A stretch of DNA of 64,000 nt, taken from positions 1 to 64,000 of the forward strand of contig NZ_CP071589.1 of assembly GCF_017357005.1 (NCBI RefSeq). Reading direction: 5' to 3'. The notes under the pieces were generated by a model, which did no database searches, was not told where the DNA came from, and saw only the letters and a list, made by a program, of their open reading frames with translations. How positions within the stretch are numbered: the stretch's first letter is position 1; each line of letters begins with the position of its first letter. Source of the stretch: Staphylococcus simiae (GTDB taxonomy: Bacteria > Bacillota > Bacilli > Staphylococcales > Staphylococcaceae). Position numbers and translations under genes: made by a program. Shown here in pieces: positions 14,716 to 24,472 of this stretch.

Positions 14716-15041
14716 CGATTTCTACATATATGCTCATACTTATTTTATTATGTGGTTTAGTCACGCTCATTATTCGAATTGTGCCATTTATGCTGATTTC
14801 TAAAGTACATCTACCTGATAAAGTTATACAGTGGCTATCATTTATTCCTATCACATTATTCACAGCGTTGGTCATAGATTCAATAATACAACAGCCAATG
14901 CATGGTCATGGTTACACGTTAAATATGCCTTATGTCATTGCGTTAGTTCCGACCTTATTGCTAGCTATCATTTCTAGAAGTTTGACGATAACGATTGTTG
15001 GTGGCATTGTTGTCATGGCATTACTGAGATTTTTCTTTTAA
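14712..15041 (+). CDS. azlD: AzlD family branched-chain amino acid exporter, small subunit
   Basis: This 109-residue protein with four hydrophobic segments begins MTISTYMLILILLCGLVT and contains RIVPFMLI, which is typical of AzlD/BrnE small subunits. It overlaps azlC by 4 nt and would form the exporter with it in the membrane. No own promoter is apparent. The following 200 nt contain a degraded copy of a dispersed intergenic repeat and then a SAM riboswitch. Confidence 0.92.
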   Translation: MTISTYMLILILLCGLVTLIIRIVPFMLISKVHLPDKVIQWLSFIPITLFTALVIDSIIQQPMHGHGYTLNMPYVIALVPTLLLAIISRSLTITIVGGIVVMALLRFFF

Positions 15042-15165
15042 ATAGGTTGAACGACATGGCTAACTTAGTTAAAATACTAGTAATTAGAAAATTCTGAATA
15101 GTTATCGAAACAGCATGGAATAATTATCACAACAGTGTGTTAGTCACTTTCGAAAATGAGAGTGG

Positions 15166-15220
15166 GTTACAAATAATAAAAAATATTTCATAGACCTACC
15201 CCAGCAAGACTGATTTGCAC
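15166..15220. repeat. Partial copy of a dispersed staphylococcal intergenic repeat
   Basis: GAGTGGGTTACAAAT ... ATTTCATAG ... CTACCCCAGCAAGACTG resembles the end of the longer repeat at 63,648-63,812 (GAGTGGGACAGAAAT ... AATCCCACCCCGGCAAGACTG). The two arms can form a stem around an AT-rich centre. It appears truncated, with only about one third of the repeat recognisable. Confidence 0.6.
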
Positions 15221-15250
15221 TAACAACTAACGTTTAACAATTTCATATAT

Positions 15251-15387
15251 CTTATTAGGAGAAGTTGAGGGACTTGGCCCGATGATACTTCAGCAACCGA
15301 CTTTTTAGCACGGTGCTAATACCAACGAATCACTCGAATGATAAGTATACAAACTTCTTACTGTTCATTGAGTAGGAAGTTTTTTTA
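15251..15387 (+). ncRNA. SAM-I riboswitch (S-box) with terminator
   Basis: The aptamer runs from CTTATTAGGAGAAGTTGAGGG to GATAAG (15,251-15,345), closing the P1 helix (CTTAT/ATAAG). It contains the conserved GATACTTCAGCAACCG block and GTGCTAATACCAAC. A terminator follows (ACTTCTTACT/AGTAGGAAGT plus seven Ts, to 15,387). With SAM bound, transcription of the downstream metX-like gene should stop. Layout and conserved blocks match the S-box family. Confidence 0.95.
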
Positions 15388-15404
15388 ATAAGGAGGAAAG
15401 TACG

Positions 15405-16367
15405 ATGACAAATTACACAGTAGATACTTTGAATTTAGGTGAATTTACAACTGAGTCTGGAGAAGTAATAAATAATTTACAATTACGCTATGAACATGTT
15501 GGGTATCAAGGACAACCATTAGTTGTAGTTTGTCATGCATTAACTGGAAATCATTTAACTTATGGAACTGATGATAACCATGGTTGGTGGAGAGAAATTA
15601 TTGATGGTGGTTATATGCCGATTAACGATTATCAATTCCTAACATTTAATGTTATAGGTAGTCCGTTTGGTTCAAGCTCACCATTAAATGATCCTGATTT
15701 TCCACGTCATCTTACATTAAGAGATATTGTTAGAGCTAATGAATTAGGAATAGAAGCACTTGGGTATGACCATATTAATATTTTAATTGGTGGCAGTTTA
15801 GGTGGCATGCAAGCGATGGAAATGCTTTATAATCAACGCTTTACTGTGGATAAAGCGATTATTTTAGCGGCAACAGATAAAACATCGTCGTATAGTAGAG
15901 CGTTTAATGAAATAGCGCGACAAGCCATACATATTGGTGGTAAAGAAGGATTGAGTATAGCGCGACAACTTGGTTTCTTAACCTATCGCTCCTCTAAAAG
16001 TTATGATCAACGCTTTACACCAGATGAAGTAGTCGAGTATCAACAATACCAAGGTAATAAATTCAAACAACAATTTGATTTGAATTGCTACGTCACACTA
16101 CTCGATGTCTTAGATAGTCATAATATTGAGCGAGGTCGACAAGATGTAAATCAAGTCTTTGGCCAATTAGATACCAAAGTATTAACGATCATCGATGATT
16201 TGTTATATCCAGATGATCAAGTAAAAGCATTAGGCGAACGCTTTAAATATCATCGCCATTTCTTTGTACCAGATAATGTTGGTCATGATGGCTTCCTACT
16301 TAACTTTAATAGATGGGCACCTAACTTGTATCATTTTCTAAATTTAAAGCATTTTAAACGTAAATAA
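15405..16367 (+). CDS. metX: MetX-like homoserine O-acetyltransferase (alpha/beta hydrolase)
   Basis: MetX acylates L-homoserine to begin methionine synthesis. The 320-residue protein has the alpha/beta-hydrolase fold: an oxyanion region at VVCHALTGNH, the nucleophile Ser131 in GGSLGGMQAMEM, and a late His in NVGHDGF as the likely catalytic histidine. The conserved active-site arginine region NVIGSPFGSSSP is also present. It is shorter than many MetX proteins (about 350-380), as is usual for the staphylococcal copies. The SAM riboswitch just upstream supports a role in methionine metabolism. Acyl-donor choice (acetyl or succinyl) cannot be read with certainty. Confidence 0.88.
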   Translation: MTNYTVDTLNLGEFTTESGEVINNLQLRYEHVGYQGQPLVVVCHALTGNHLTYGTDDNHGWWREIIDGGYMPINDYQFLTFNVIGSPFGSSSPLNDPDFPRHLTLRDIVRANELGIEALGYDHINILIGGSLGGMQAMEMLYNQRFTVDKAIILAATDKTSSYSRAFNEIARQAIHIGGKEGLSIARQLGFLTYRSSKSYDQRFTPDEVVEYQQYQGNKFKQQFDLNCYVTLLDVLDSHNIERGRQDVNQVFGQLDTKVLTIIDDLLYPDDQVKALGERFKYHRHFFVPDNVGHDGFLLNFNRWAPNLYHFLNLKHFKRK

Positions 16368-16371
16368 CTTT

Positions 16372-16525
16372 ATGAGCCTGGGACAAAAAGTATTTTACAC
16401 TTAAAATGAAGCGTTTGACAGTAACTGTCTAGTTTTTAAAATGCTGAAAAATCAATGTTTTAAAAATTTAGTCAGTGTAGCCATAGTGCAATTACAAAAT
16501 AAAATTTGTTTCTGTTCCGCTTCCG
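16372..16525 (+). repeat. Dispersed intergenic repeat, full-length copy (plus orientation)
   Basis: GAGCCTGGGACAAAAAGTA ... CAGTAACTGTCT ... TTTAGTCAGTGTAGCC ... TTTGTTTCTGTTCCGC runs for about 154 nt. It is the reverse-complement relative of the copy at 63,648-63,812, aligning end to end with scattered substitutions. No open frame is conserved between the copies. It fills most of the 338-nt gap between the metX-like gene and the DUF2232 gene. Confidence 0.7.
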
Positions 16526-16705
16526 TAGCTACTGCTGTAAAAGTAAATAAGTGATATATAGCAATATTAATGGGTGGAATAGCGTATGGTATCACACAAT
16601 CAAGCACTGCCTAATGACTATAATAGGTAGTGTCAAAATTATATTGTATTAAATGTTATACAAACCAAATTCCTTTAATTGTGAAATTGTAGCAAAGAGG
16701 TTAAA

Positions 16706-17665
16706 ATGATAGCTATAGTTAAAAATATGGGAGTGGCGTATGTGTTTTCAAAAATACAACCTAAAGCTACAATAATATCAATTATTTCATTACTAATTGT
16801 TGCTGTAGCTTTATATCTAATACCTGGTTTAGGGCTAGTACTATGCTTGTTTGCAACAATTCCGGGTATAGTGTTATGGAACAAATCTACGCAATCGTTT
16901 GGTATAACTGCATTACTTACTGTGATATTAACGACAGTACTTGGTAATACATTTGTCCTAAGTAGTATTGTGTTAGTTTTAATTGCAAGTTTAATCATTG
17001 GCCAATTATTAAAAGAACGAACATCTAAAGAACGTATTCTTTATGTAACGACAGCTTCAATGAGTGTTATCTCATTGATTGGATTTATGTTGTTACAAAC
17101 TTTCAATAAAATTCCAACATCAGCTGTGTTAGTCAAACCATTCAAAGATGCTTTACATGAAGCGGCAATAATGACTGGTGCAGATGCAAATATGAGACAA
17201 ATCATGGAAGAAGGATTTAGACAGACAACTGCACAACTTCCTGGTTACCTCATTATGATTACATTTCTTATTGTCTTAATTAATTTAATGATTACATTTC
17301 CGATTTTACGAAAATTTAAAGTAGCGACACCAATATTCAAACCACTATTTGCTTGGCAAATTAGCCCAGTCTTATTGTGGGTATATATTATTGTCTTAAT
17401 TTGTTTAATGTTTACGAATGAACCAAGTATTTTCCAGAGCATTATTTTGAATTTTGAACTTGTGTTATCATTAGTGATGTATATCCAAGGTTTAAGTGTC
17501 ATTCACTTCTTTGGTAAAGCGAAACGCATACCAAATGTAGTAACCATTCTATTAATGGTTATCGGAACAATACTTACACCTGCGACACATATCGTAGGCT
17601 TACTTGGTATCATTGATTTAAGTTTAAATTTAAAACGTATGATGAAGAATAATTTTAAAAAGTGA
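16706..17665 (+). CDS. DUF2232 (YybS-like) membrane protein
   Basis: This is a 319-residue polytopic membrane protein of the YybS/DUF2232 family, with about eight hydrophobic segments. The family almost always precedes the gdpP gene in Firmicutes, and here too it overlaps gdpP closely. Its function is unknown. The ATG at 16706 has AGAGG about 6 nt upstream. An alternative GTG at 16742, giving VFSKIQPKAT with GGGAG 8-10 nt upstream, would shorten it by 12 residues and is equally plausible. It is probably cotranscribed with gdpP-rplI-dnaB. Confidence 0.88.
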   Translation: MIAIVKNMGVAYVFSKIQPKATIISIISLLIVAVALYLIPGLGLVLCLFATIPGIVLWNKSTQSFGITALLTVILTTVLGNTFVLSSIVLVLIASLIIGQLLKERTSKERILYVTTASMSVISLIGFMLLQTFNKIPTSAVLVKPFKDALHEAAIMTGADANMRQIMEEGFRQTTAQLPGYLIMITFLIVLINLMITFPILRKFKVATPIFKPLFAWQISPVLLWVYIIVLICLMFTNEPSIFQSIILNFELVLSLVMYIQGLSVIHFFGKAKRIPNVVTILLMVIGTILTPATHIVGLLGIIDLSLNLKRMMKNNFKK

Positions 17666-17679
17666 ATAGAGGTGGAATA

Positions 17680-19647
17680 ATGAATCGGCAATCCACTAAG
17701 AAAGCTTTACTTATACCATTTGTCATCATGATCATCACAGCCATCGTCTTAATGGGCGTATGGTTTATCTTTAATAGCATTGTAGCTTTGATTGCTTCGG
17801 CAATTCTTGTCGTGATGATTATCGTGAGCGTTATATTATTTAGAAAAGCGCTACTGAAAATGGATAATTATGTGGATCATTTAAGTGCGGTAATATCAGC
17901 TAATAACAATAAAGCGATAAAGCATTTACCAATTGGTATGGTCATTCTAGATAAGAACGATCACATAGAATGGGTTAATCAGTTTATGTCTGAACATTTA
18001 GATACCAATGTGATATCAGAATCTGTAAATGAAGTATTTCCAAATATTTTAAAACAATTAGAAAAAGTGAAAGAACTGCAAATAGAGTACAATCAATATC
18101 ATTTTAATGTACGTTATTCTGAAAATGATCATTGTTTATATTTCTTTGACGTGACAGAACAAGCACATACACATACATTATATGAAAATTCAAAACCAAT
18201 TATCGCAACGTTATTTTTAGATAATTATGATGAAATCACACAAAATATGAACGATACACAACGTTCTGAAATTAACTCTATGGTGACACGTGTCATCAGT
18301 CGCTGGGCGTCAGAGTATAATATCTTCTTCAAAAGATATAGTTCAGATCAATTCGTTGCGTATTTGAATCAAAAAATATTAGCAGATTTAGAGAAATCCA
18401 ACTTTGATATTTTAAGTCAGTTACGTGAAAAAAGTGTTGGTTACCGTGCACAATTAACACTAAGTATTGGTGTCGGTGAAGGTACGGAGAACTTAATTGA
18501 CTTAGGTGAGTTATCACAATCAGGATTAGACTTAGCGCTAGGTCGTGGTGGTGACCAAGTCTCTATCAAGAATATTAACGGTAACGTGCGTTTCTATGGT
18601 GGTAAGACTGACCCAATGGAAAAACGTACACGTGTAAGAGCGCGAGTAATTTCTCACGCCTTAAAAGATATTTTAGCTGAAGGTGACAAAGTCATTATCA
18701 TGGGACATAAACGTCCAGACTTAGATGCGATAGGTGCAGCAATTGGGGTATCTCGATTTGCGATGATGAACAATTTAGAAGCCTATATTGTATTAAACGA
18801 GTCAGATATTGATCCAACACTTCGTCGAGTAATGAATGAAATTGATAAGAAACCAGAATTAAGAGAACGTTTTGTAACATCTGATGATGCATGGGATATG
18901 ATGACTTCTAAGACAACCGTAGTCGTTGTAGATACACATAAACCAGAACTTGTCTTAGATGAAAATGTCTTAAATAAAGCGAATCGTAAAGTAGTGATTG
19001 ATCATCATAGACGTGGCGAAAGCTTTATCTCTAATCCATTACTTGTTTATATGGAACCATACGCAAGTTCTACAGCAGAACTTGTTACAGAGTTATTAGA
19101 GTATCAACCGACAGAACAACGTCTAACAAGACTTGAGTCAACTGTCATGTATGCAGGAATTATCGTTGATACTAGAAACTTTACATTACGTACAGGTTCA
19201 AGAACATTTGATGCTGCAAGTTATTTACGTGCACATGGTGCGGATACCATCTTAACGCAACATTTCTTAAAAGATGATGTAGATACGTATATCAATCGTT
19301 CAGAATTAATTCGTACGGTGCAAGTTGAAGATAACGGTATAGCCATAGCACATGGTTCAGACGATAAAATTTATCATCCTGTCACAGTTGCACAAGCAGC
19401 TGACGAATTGTTAAGTTTAGAAGGTATTGAAGCATCATACGTTGTTGCTAAACGTGAAGATAATTTAGTTGGTATTTCTGCCCGTTCACTTGGCTCAGTT
19501 AATGTACAATTAACAATGGAAGCGCTTGGTGGAGGCGGACATTTAACTAATGCAGCTACACAGCTTAAAGGCGTAACAGTAGAACAAGCAATCGCACAGT
19601 TACAACAAGCAATTACAGAACAATTAAGTAGGAGTGAAGACGCATGA
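17680..19647 (+). CDS. gdpP: Cyclic-di-AMP phosphodiesterase GdpP
   Basis: GdpP hydrolyses c-di-AMP to pApA and so tunes turgor, cell-wall stress and beta-lactam tolerance in staphylococci. The 655-residue membrane protein has two N-terminal transmembrane helices (about 8-28 and 31-52), a PAS domain (about 85-145), a degenerate GGDEF domain (about 175-300), and a C-terminal DHH/DHHA1 phosphodiesterase with the DHH triad in [10 protein letters not shown] and [14 protein letters not shown] start at the ATG at 17680, which has GAGGTGG 5 nt upstream; the GTG at 17662 overlaps the DUF2232 stop. The end overlaps rplI by 4 nt. The reading frame is intact. Confidence 0.97.
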   Translation: MNRQSTKKALLIPFVIMIITAIVLMGVWFIFNSIVALIASAILVVMIIVSVILFRKALLKMDNYVDHLSAVISANNNKAIKHLPIGMVILDKNDHIEWVNQFMSEHLDTNVISESVNEVFPNILKQLEKVKELQIEYNQYHFNVRYSENDHCLYFFDVTEQAHTHTLYENSKPIIATLFLDNYDEITQNMNDTQRSEINSMVTRVISRWASEYNIFFKRYSSDQFVAYLNQKILADLEKSNFDILSQLREKSVGYRAQLTLSIGVGEGTENLIDLGELSQSGLDLALGRGGDQVSIKNINGNVRFYGGKTDPMEKRTRVRARVISHALKDILAEGDKVIIMGHKRPDLDAIGAAIGVSRFAMMNNLEAYIVLNESDIDPTLRRVMNEIDKKPELRERFVTSDDAWDMMTSKTTVVVVDTHKPELVLDENVLNKANRKVVIDHHRRGESFISNPLLVYMEPYASSTAELVTELLEYQPTEQRLTRLESTVMYAGIIVDTRNFTLRTGSRTFDAASYLRAHGADTILTQHFLKDDVDTYINRSELIRTVQVEDNGIAIAHGSDDKIYHPVTVAQAADELLSLEGIEASYVVAKREDNLVGISARSLGSVNVQLTMEALGGGGHLTNAATQLKGVTVEQAIAQLQQAITEQLSRSEDA

Positions 19648-20090
19648 AAGTAATTTTTACACAAGATGTTAAAGGTAAAGGTAAAAAAGGTGAAGTCAAA
19701 GATGTACCAGTAGGTTACGCTAACAACTTCTTATTGAAAAAGAATTTTGCTGTAGAAGCAACACCTGGTAATCTTAAACAATTAGAATTACAAAAAAAAC
19801 GTGCTAAAGAAGAAAGACAACAAGAAATCGAAGATGCTAAAAAGTTAAAAGAAACATTAGCAAACATCGAAGTTGAAATTTCTGCTAAAACAGGTGAAGG
19901 TGGCAAATTGTTTGGTTCAGTAAGTACGAAACAAATTGCTGAAGCTTTAAAAGAACAACATGACATTAAAGTTGATAAACGTAAAATGGATTTACCAAAT
20001 GGTATCCATTCATTAGGATATACCAATGTACCAGTTAAATTAGATAAAGAAGTAGAAGGTACAATTCGTGTCCATACAGTTGAACAATAA
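19644..20090 (+). CDS. rplI: 50S ribosomal protein L9
   Basis: The protein is 148 residues and starts [20 protein letters not shown], the L9 N-terminal signature. A central long helix (about 40-75) follows, and then the C-terminal domain with [21 protein letters not shown]. It binds 23S rRNA at the base of the L1 stalk. Its start overlaps the gdpP stop (ATGA), and dnaB follows 31 nt later, the conserved Firmicute gdpP-rplI-dnaB order. Confidence 0.99.
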   Translation: MKVIFTQDVKGKGKKGEVKDVPVGYANNFLLKKNFAVEATPGNLKQLELQKKRAKEERQQEIEDAKKLKETLANIEVEISAKTGEGGKLFGSVSTKQIAEALKEQHDIKVDKRKMDLPNGIHSLGYTNVPVKLDKEVEGTIRVHTVEQ

Positions 20091-20121
20091 AGATGGATTG
20101 AAATAAGAGGTGTAATCAATC

Positions 20122-21522
20122 ATGGATAGAATGTATGAGCAAAATCAAATGCCACATAGCAATGAAGCTGAACAATCTGTCTTAGGTTCCATCATTATAG
20201 ATCCAGAATTAATTAATACTACTCAGGAAGTCTTACTTCCTGAGTCGTTTTATAGAGGAGCCCATCAACATATTTTTCGTGCGATGATGCACTTAAATGA
20301 AGATAATAAAGACATCGATGTTGTAACATTGATGGATCAATTATCTAGTGATGGTACGTTGAATGAAGCGGGTGGCCCTCAATATTTAGCAGAGCTATCA
20401 ACGAATGTACCGACAACGCGAAATGTACAATATTATACAGATATTGTAGCCAAACATGCGTTGAAACGTAAATTGATTCAAACGGCTGATAGTATTGCGA
20501 ATGATGGATATAATGAAGAACTAGAATTAGATGAAATATTAAGTGATGCTGAACGCCGTATACTTGAATTATCATCATCACGAGAAAGTGATGGCTTTAA
20601 AGATATTCGTGATGTCTTAGGTCAAGTGTATGAAACTGCAGAAGAACTTGATCAAAATAGTGGTCAAACACCAGGTATTCCAACTGGATACCGCGATTTA
20701 GACCAAATGACAGCTGGCTTTGGACGAAATGATTTAATTATTTTAGCAGCACGACCATCTGTAGGTAAGACTGCGTTCGCGCTTAATATTGCACAAAAAG
20801 TTGCTACACATGAAAGTATGTATACGGTTGGTATTTTCTCATTAGAGATGGGTGCCGACCAATTAGCAACACGTATGATATGTAGTTCAGGTAATGTTGA
20901 TTCTAATCGCTTGAGAACAGGAACAATGACTGAAGAAGACTGGAGTCGTTTCACGATTGCGGTGGGTAAATTATCACGTACGAAGATATTTATTGATGAT
21001 ACACCAGGTATCCGTATTAATGATTTACGCTCTAAATGTCGTCGACTAAAACAAGAGCATGGTTTAGATATGATTGTGATTGACTACTTACAATTGATTC
21101 AAGGTAGTGGTTCTCGTTTCTCTGATAACAGACAACAAGAAGTTTCTGAAATTTCACGTACACTGAAAGCATTAGCACGTGAGCTAGAATGCCCCGTTAT
21201 TGCACTTAGTCAGTTATCACGTGGTGTAGAACAACGTCAAGATAAACGACCAATGATGAGTGATATTCGTGAGTCAGGGTCTATCGAGCAAGATGCCGAT
21301 ATCGTAGCCTTTTTATATCGTGATGATTACTATAATCGTGGCGGGGAAGAAGATGACGATGATGATAGTAATTTCGAACCACAAACGAATGATGAAAATG
21401 GTGAAATTGAAATTATTATTGCTAAACAACGTAACGGCCCAACAGGTACCGTGAAACTACATTTTATGAAACAATATAATAAATTTACAGATATCGATTA
21501 TGCGCATGCAGATATGATGTAA
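20122..21522 (+). CDS. dnaB: Replicative DNA helicase DnaB (DnaC in Bacillus nomenclature)
   Basis: This is the hexameric 5'-3' helicase of the replication fork. The 466-residue protein has the N-terminal DnaB domain (NEAEQSVLGSIIIDPE) that contacts primase, then a RecA-like C-terminal motor with Walker A ARPSVGKTAFA near residue 211, Walker B in DMIVIDYLQLI, and the SQLSRGVEQRQDKRP and RESGSIEQDADI motifs. An acidic insert (EEDDDDDSN) lies near the C terminus. It follows rplI in the same operon and is closed by a terminator. Confidence 0.98.
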   Translation: MDRMYEQNQMPHSNEAEQSVLGSIIIDPELINTTQEVLLPESFYRGAHQHIFRAMMHLNEDNKDIDVVTLMDQLSSDGTLNEAGGPQYLAELSTNVPTTRNVQYYTDIVAKHALKRKLIQTADSIANDGYNEELELDEILSDAERRILELSSSRESDGFKDIRDVLGQVYETAEELDQNSGQTPGIPTGYRDLDQMTAGFGRNDLIILAARPSVGKTAFALNIAQKVATHESMYTVGIFSLEMGADQLATRMICSSGNVDSNRLRTGTMTEEDWSRFTIAVGKLSRTKIFIDDTPGIRINDLRSKCRRLKQEHGLDMIVIDYLQLIQGSGSRFSDNRQQEVSEISRTLKALARELECPVIALSQLSRGVEQRQDKRPMMSDIRESGSIEQDADIVAFLYRDDYYNRGGEEDDDDDSNFEPQTNDENGEIEIIIAKQRNGPTGTVKLHFMKQYNKFTDIDYAHADMM

Positions 21523-21533
21523 AAATATTTTTA

Positions 21534-21576
21534 TCCGTACAATTAACTTATTTTATGTTTAATTGTACGGTTTTTG
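21534..21576 (+). terminator. Intrinsic terminator after dnaB
   Basis: CCGTACAATTAA pairs with TTAATTGTACGG around a short AT loop and is followed by TTTTTG. Confidence 0.88.
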
Positions 21577-21684
21577 TTTTGTTGTAAATAAAGAATCTTT
21601 TGTTAAGTTTGTGTATTACTTAAAGTGTAAAATATCTGTAATGATTGTTATGACAACGTTTTTATAACTTTAATAGTAAAAAAT

Positions 21685-21732
21685 GATATAATTAATTTTG
21701 GTTGGATGTCCAAAATTTAATGTTCGATTTTT
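21685..21732 (+). promoter_or_regulatory. purA promoter with a candidate PurR box
   Basis: An extended -10 (TGATATAAT) ends at 21692. The minus strand of 21719-21732 reads AAAAATCGAACATT, which matches the PurBox consensus AWWWCCGAACWWT with one mismatch. PurR control of purA is established in Bacillus and Staphylococcus; only one box is clear here, and the usual partner box was not found. Confidence 0.4.
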
Positions 21733-21801
21733 ATTTGCATTATAGGTTTTATATTGGTAGAATATCAAATGGTTAATCGAGAAAAACTTGGAGGTGCTCA
21801 C

Positions 21802-23085
21802 ATGTCATCAATCGTAGTAGTTGGGACACAATGGGGAGACGAAGGAAAAGGCAAAATTACAGATTTCTTAGCAGAGCAAGCAGATGTTATTGCACGCTTT
21901 TCAGGTGGTAATAATGCAGGACATACCATTCAATTTGGTGGAGAAACTTATAAATTACATTTAGTACCATCTGGTATCTTTTATAAAGATAAATTAGCAG
22001 TCATCGGTAATGGTGTCGTTGTTGATCCAGTTGCACTATTAAAAGAATTAGACGGTTTAAATGAACGTGGCATTTCAACAAGTAATTTACGTATTTCAAA
22101 TCGTGCACAAGTAATCTTACCATATCATTTAGCTCAAGATGAATATGAAGAGCGTTTACGTGGCGACAATAAAATTGGTACAACGAAAAAAGGTATCGGC
22201 CCAGCATACGTAGATAAAGCACAACGTATAGGTATTCGTATGGCTGATTTACTTGAAAAAGACACATTTGAAAGACTTTTAAAAGCAAATATTGAATATA
22301 AAGAAGCTTACTTTAAAGGTATGTTCAATGAAACATGCCCATCATTTGATGATATTTTTGAAGAATATTATGCAGCGGGTCAACGTTTAAAAGAGTTTGT
22401 TGTAGATACACCAAAAATATTAGACGATGCATTTATGGCAGATGAAAAAGTATTATTCGAAGGTGCCCAAGGTGTCATGTTAGACATCGATCATGGTACA
22501 TATCCTTTCGTTACATCAAGTAATCCAATTGCTGGTAACGTTACTGTTGGTGGCGGTGTAGGTCCAACATTTGTATCAAGAGTGATTGGTGTATGTAAAG
22601 CTTATACTTCACGTGTTGGAGATGGCCCATTCCCAACAGAATTATTTGATGAAGATGGACATCACATTAGAGAAGTTGGGCGTGAATATGGAACAACAAC
22701 AGGACGTCCTCGTCGTGTAGGTTGGTTCGATTCAGTGGTCTTACGACATGCGCGTCGTGTAAGTGGTATTACAGATTTATCTATTAACTCAATCGACGTG
22801 TTAACAGGATTAGATACTGTTAAAATTTGTACAGCTTACGAGTTAGATGGACAAGAAATTACAGAATATCCAGCTAACTTAGATCAATTAAAACGTTGTA
22901 AGCCAATCTTTGAAGAATTACCAGGTTGGACAGAAGATGTCACACAAGTACGTACATTAGAAGAATTACCAGACAATGCACGTAGATACTTAGAACGTAT
23001 TTCAGAATTATGTAATGTACAAATTTCAATCTTCTCAGTCGGCCCAGACAGAGAACAAACAAACTTACTAACAGAATTATGGTAA
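21802..23085 (+). CDS. purA: Adenylosuccinate synthetase
   Basis: PurA joins IMP and aspartate with GTP to form adenylosuccinate, the first committed step to AMP. The 427-residue protein has GDEGKGK at 12-18 (Asp13), the catalytic His41 in GGNNAGHTI, and the conserved [14 protein letters not shown]. The start is placed at the ATG at 21802, with GGAGGT 7 nt upstream; an in-frame upstream TTG at 21754 would add 16 unconserved residues that include the RBS itself. A compact terminator follows directly. Confidence 0.99.
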   Translation: MSSIVVVGTQWGDEGKGKITDFLAEQADVIARFSGGNNAGHTIQFGGETYKLHLVPSGIFYKDKLAVIGNGVVVDPVALLKELDGLNERGISTSNLRISNRAQVILPYHLAQDEYEERLRGDNKIGTTKKGIGPAYVDKAQRIGIRMADLLEKDTFERLLKANIEYKEAYFKGMFNETCPSFDDIFEEYYAAGQRLKEFVVDTPKILDDAFMADEKVLFEGAQGVMLDIDHGTYPFVTSSNPIAGNVTVGGGVGPTFVSRVIGVCKAYTSRVGDGPFPTELFDEDGHHIREVGREYGTTTGRPRRVGWFDSVVLRHARRVSGITDLSINSIDVLTGLDTVKICTAYELDGQEITEYPANLDQLKRCKPIFEELPGWTEDVTQVRTLEELPDNARRYLERISELCNVQISIFSVGPDREQTNLLTELW

Positions 23086-23088
23086 GAA

Positions 23089-23115
23089 AAATCCTCTACG
23101 GAGGATTTTTTTATT
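23089..23115 (+). terminator. Intrinsic terminator after purA
   Basis: AATCCTC-tac-GGAGGATT is followed by TTTTTATTTT. The next 450 nt (to 23,562) carry no gene. They hold three degenerate direct repeats of AGAACTTATA (23,135-23,195) and then the tRNA promoter. Confidence 0.85.
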
Positions 23116-23513
23116 TTGCCTTTAGGGAGCGGTATAGAACTTATAAATAGTGAGACAGAACTTATAGATGTTGAGATAGAACTTTTAGAAAATGATGTAG
23201 TCATCTGATTTCGGTAAGAAGAACTATAGTGGCAAGTTGTTATCTTATAAATGCTGTATCATCTAGACCATTACTGCTCAATGTTTTCAATGAAGTGTAC
23301 TATGTACTTTGTCTTAATCTCGAAATAAAGATCTTGTTAATTAATAACAGAAGTCGAGGATTTTGAGATGTAACAAAGTATAAGTCGAGATATTGTTCAA
23401 ACAACAAATACTTTAAACAAGATGCAACGATAATAAATTGAATACCAATCAATTGCAATTTTTCACTTATAACAGTAATTAAAAAATAACAATAAAATTA
23501 TGTAAAAAATATC

Positions 23514-23543
23514 TTGTCATGCGAAGTTTGGCTGTGCTATAAT
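23514..23543 (+). promoter_or_regulatory. Promoter of the tRNA-Glu/tRNA-Asp unit
   Basis: -35 TTGTCA at 23514-23519 and extended -10 TGCTATAAT ending at 23543 are separated by an 18-nt spacer. The promoter sits 20 nt upstream of the mature tRNA-Glu. Confidence 0.75.
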
Positions 23544-23562
23544 CTATCTTGTGCTTAAGAAC

Positions 23563-23637
23563 GGCTCCTTGGTCAAGCGGTTAAGACACCGCCCTTTCAC
23601 GGCGGTAACACGGGTTCGAGTCCCGTAGGAGTCACCA
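23563..23637 (+). tRNA. tRNA-Glu (anticodon TTC)
   Basis: The acceptor stem GGCTCCT pairs with AGGAGTC. The anticodon stem CCGCC/GGCGG encloses loop CTTTCAC with anticodon TTC at 23596-23598. The T arm is CGGGTTCGAGTCCCG. The mature RNA is 72 nt plus an encoded CCA (23635-23637). It is paired with tRNA-Asp, and both are transcribed from the same extended -10 promoter. Confidence 0.98.
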
Positions 23638-23642
23638 TTTTA

Positions 23643-23715
23643 GGTCTCGTAGTGTAGCGGTTAACACGCCTGCCTGTCACGCAGGAGATCGCGGGTTCGA
23701 TTCCCGTCGAGACCG
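23643..23715 (+). tRNA. tRNA-Asp (anticodon GTC)
   Basis: The acceptor stem GGTCTCG pairs with CGAGACC. The anticodon stem CCTGC/GCAGG encloses loop CTGTCAC with anticodon GTC. The T arm is GCGGGTTCGATTCCCGT. CCA is not encoded. It lies 5 nt after the tRNA-Glu CCA and ends at a terminator. Confidence 0.98.
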
Positions 23716-23720
23716 TATAT

Positions 23721-23748
23721 GCCTACCCAACAGGGTAGGCATTTTTTT
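23721..23748 (+). terminator. Intrinsic terminator after the tRNA pair
   Basis: GCCTACCC-aaca-GGGTAGGC is followed by seven Ts, a textbook stem-loop. Confidence 0.93.
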
Positions 23749-23984
23749 ATATCTTTTTAACATTATATGCTACTGTATAGGGCATAGTTGTTTTATGATC
23801 ATGTAACTGTTATAGGTTTTCCATTTTTCAGGACTGATAGAGTGAATGCCAATTACAGTCAAACATGTAAGAGAAACGTCTTATATAACTAATATGATGC
23901 TTAACTAACGTGTGATGGGTATCACAACTTAACCATAAGTACTCGATATACATCAATAATCTACATCGACGTCCAGTAACATAA

Positions 23985-24200
23985 ATTTAAATACCGACAC
24001 ACATCAATGCTCACTCACTAACTTGTAACACATACCAACGCCCACCACCTTACTTGCAAAGCACAACCATCAATTACTAAACACAGACCAACGCGCAACC
24101 AATGCTGATTCTCACACATCACTATTTACTAAACACATACCAACTAATCCCCTAACACCACCGACAACCATAGATAAACCCATAATCAACCAATGCTCAC
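23985..24200 (+). repeat. C-rich, G-poor tract with degenerate internal repeats, upstream of walR
   Basis: This part of the 724-nt gap before walR has no open frame worth calling. It is rich in CCAAC/ACACA words and poor in G on the plus strand. TTACTAAACACANACCAAC occurs twice (about 24,075 and 24,125), AACACATACCAACGCCC once more (about 24,027), and NCAATGCT three times (24,004; 24,100; 24,191). This suggests decayed repeats of roughly 50-90 bp, or a Rho-utilisation-like C>G region downstream of the tRNAs. Confidence 0.5.
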
Positions 24201-24472
24201 CTAAAAACTGGAAGTCAATATTTTATGACTAAAAAAAGATAGCGATATAACTCAGAAAAAATATTAATTAATAAGTTTATATTGAAAAATAGAATTAATA
24301 GGCTATAAATGGTAAATTATATAGTAGGTTACTATGCGTTATATGATATAAAAATGTCACAATAACATATAAATAGTAAGTGACGACCCAACACAAAGTC
24401 TCTTAGATAAAAACGACTAGAGTGAAAAATGATAAAATTAGAATGATGATACAAGAAAAGAGGTTTATGCAA

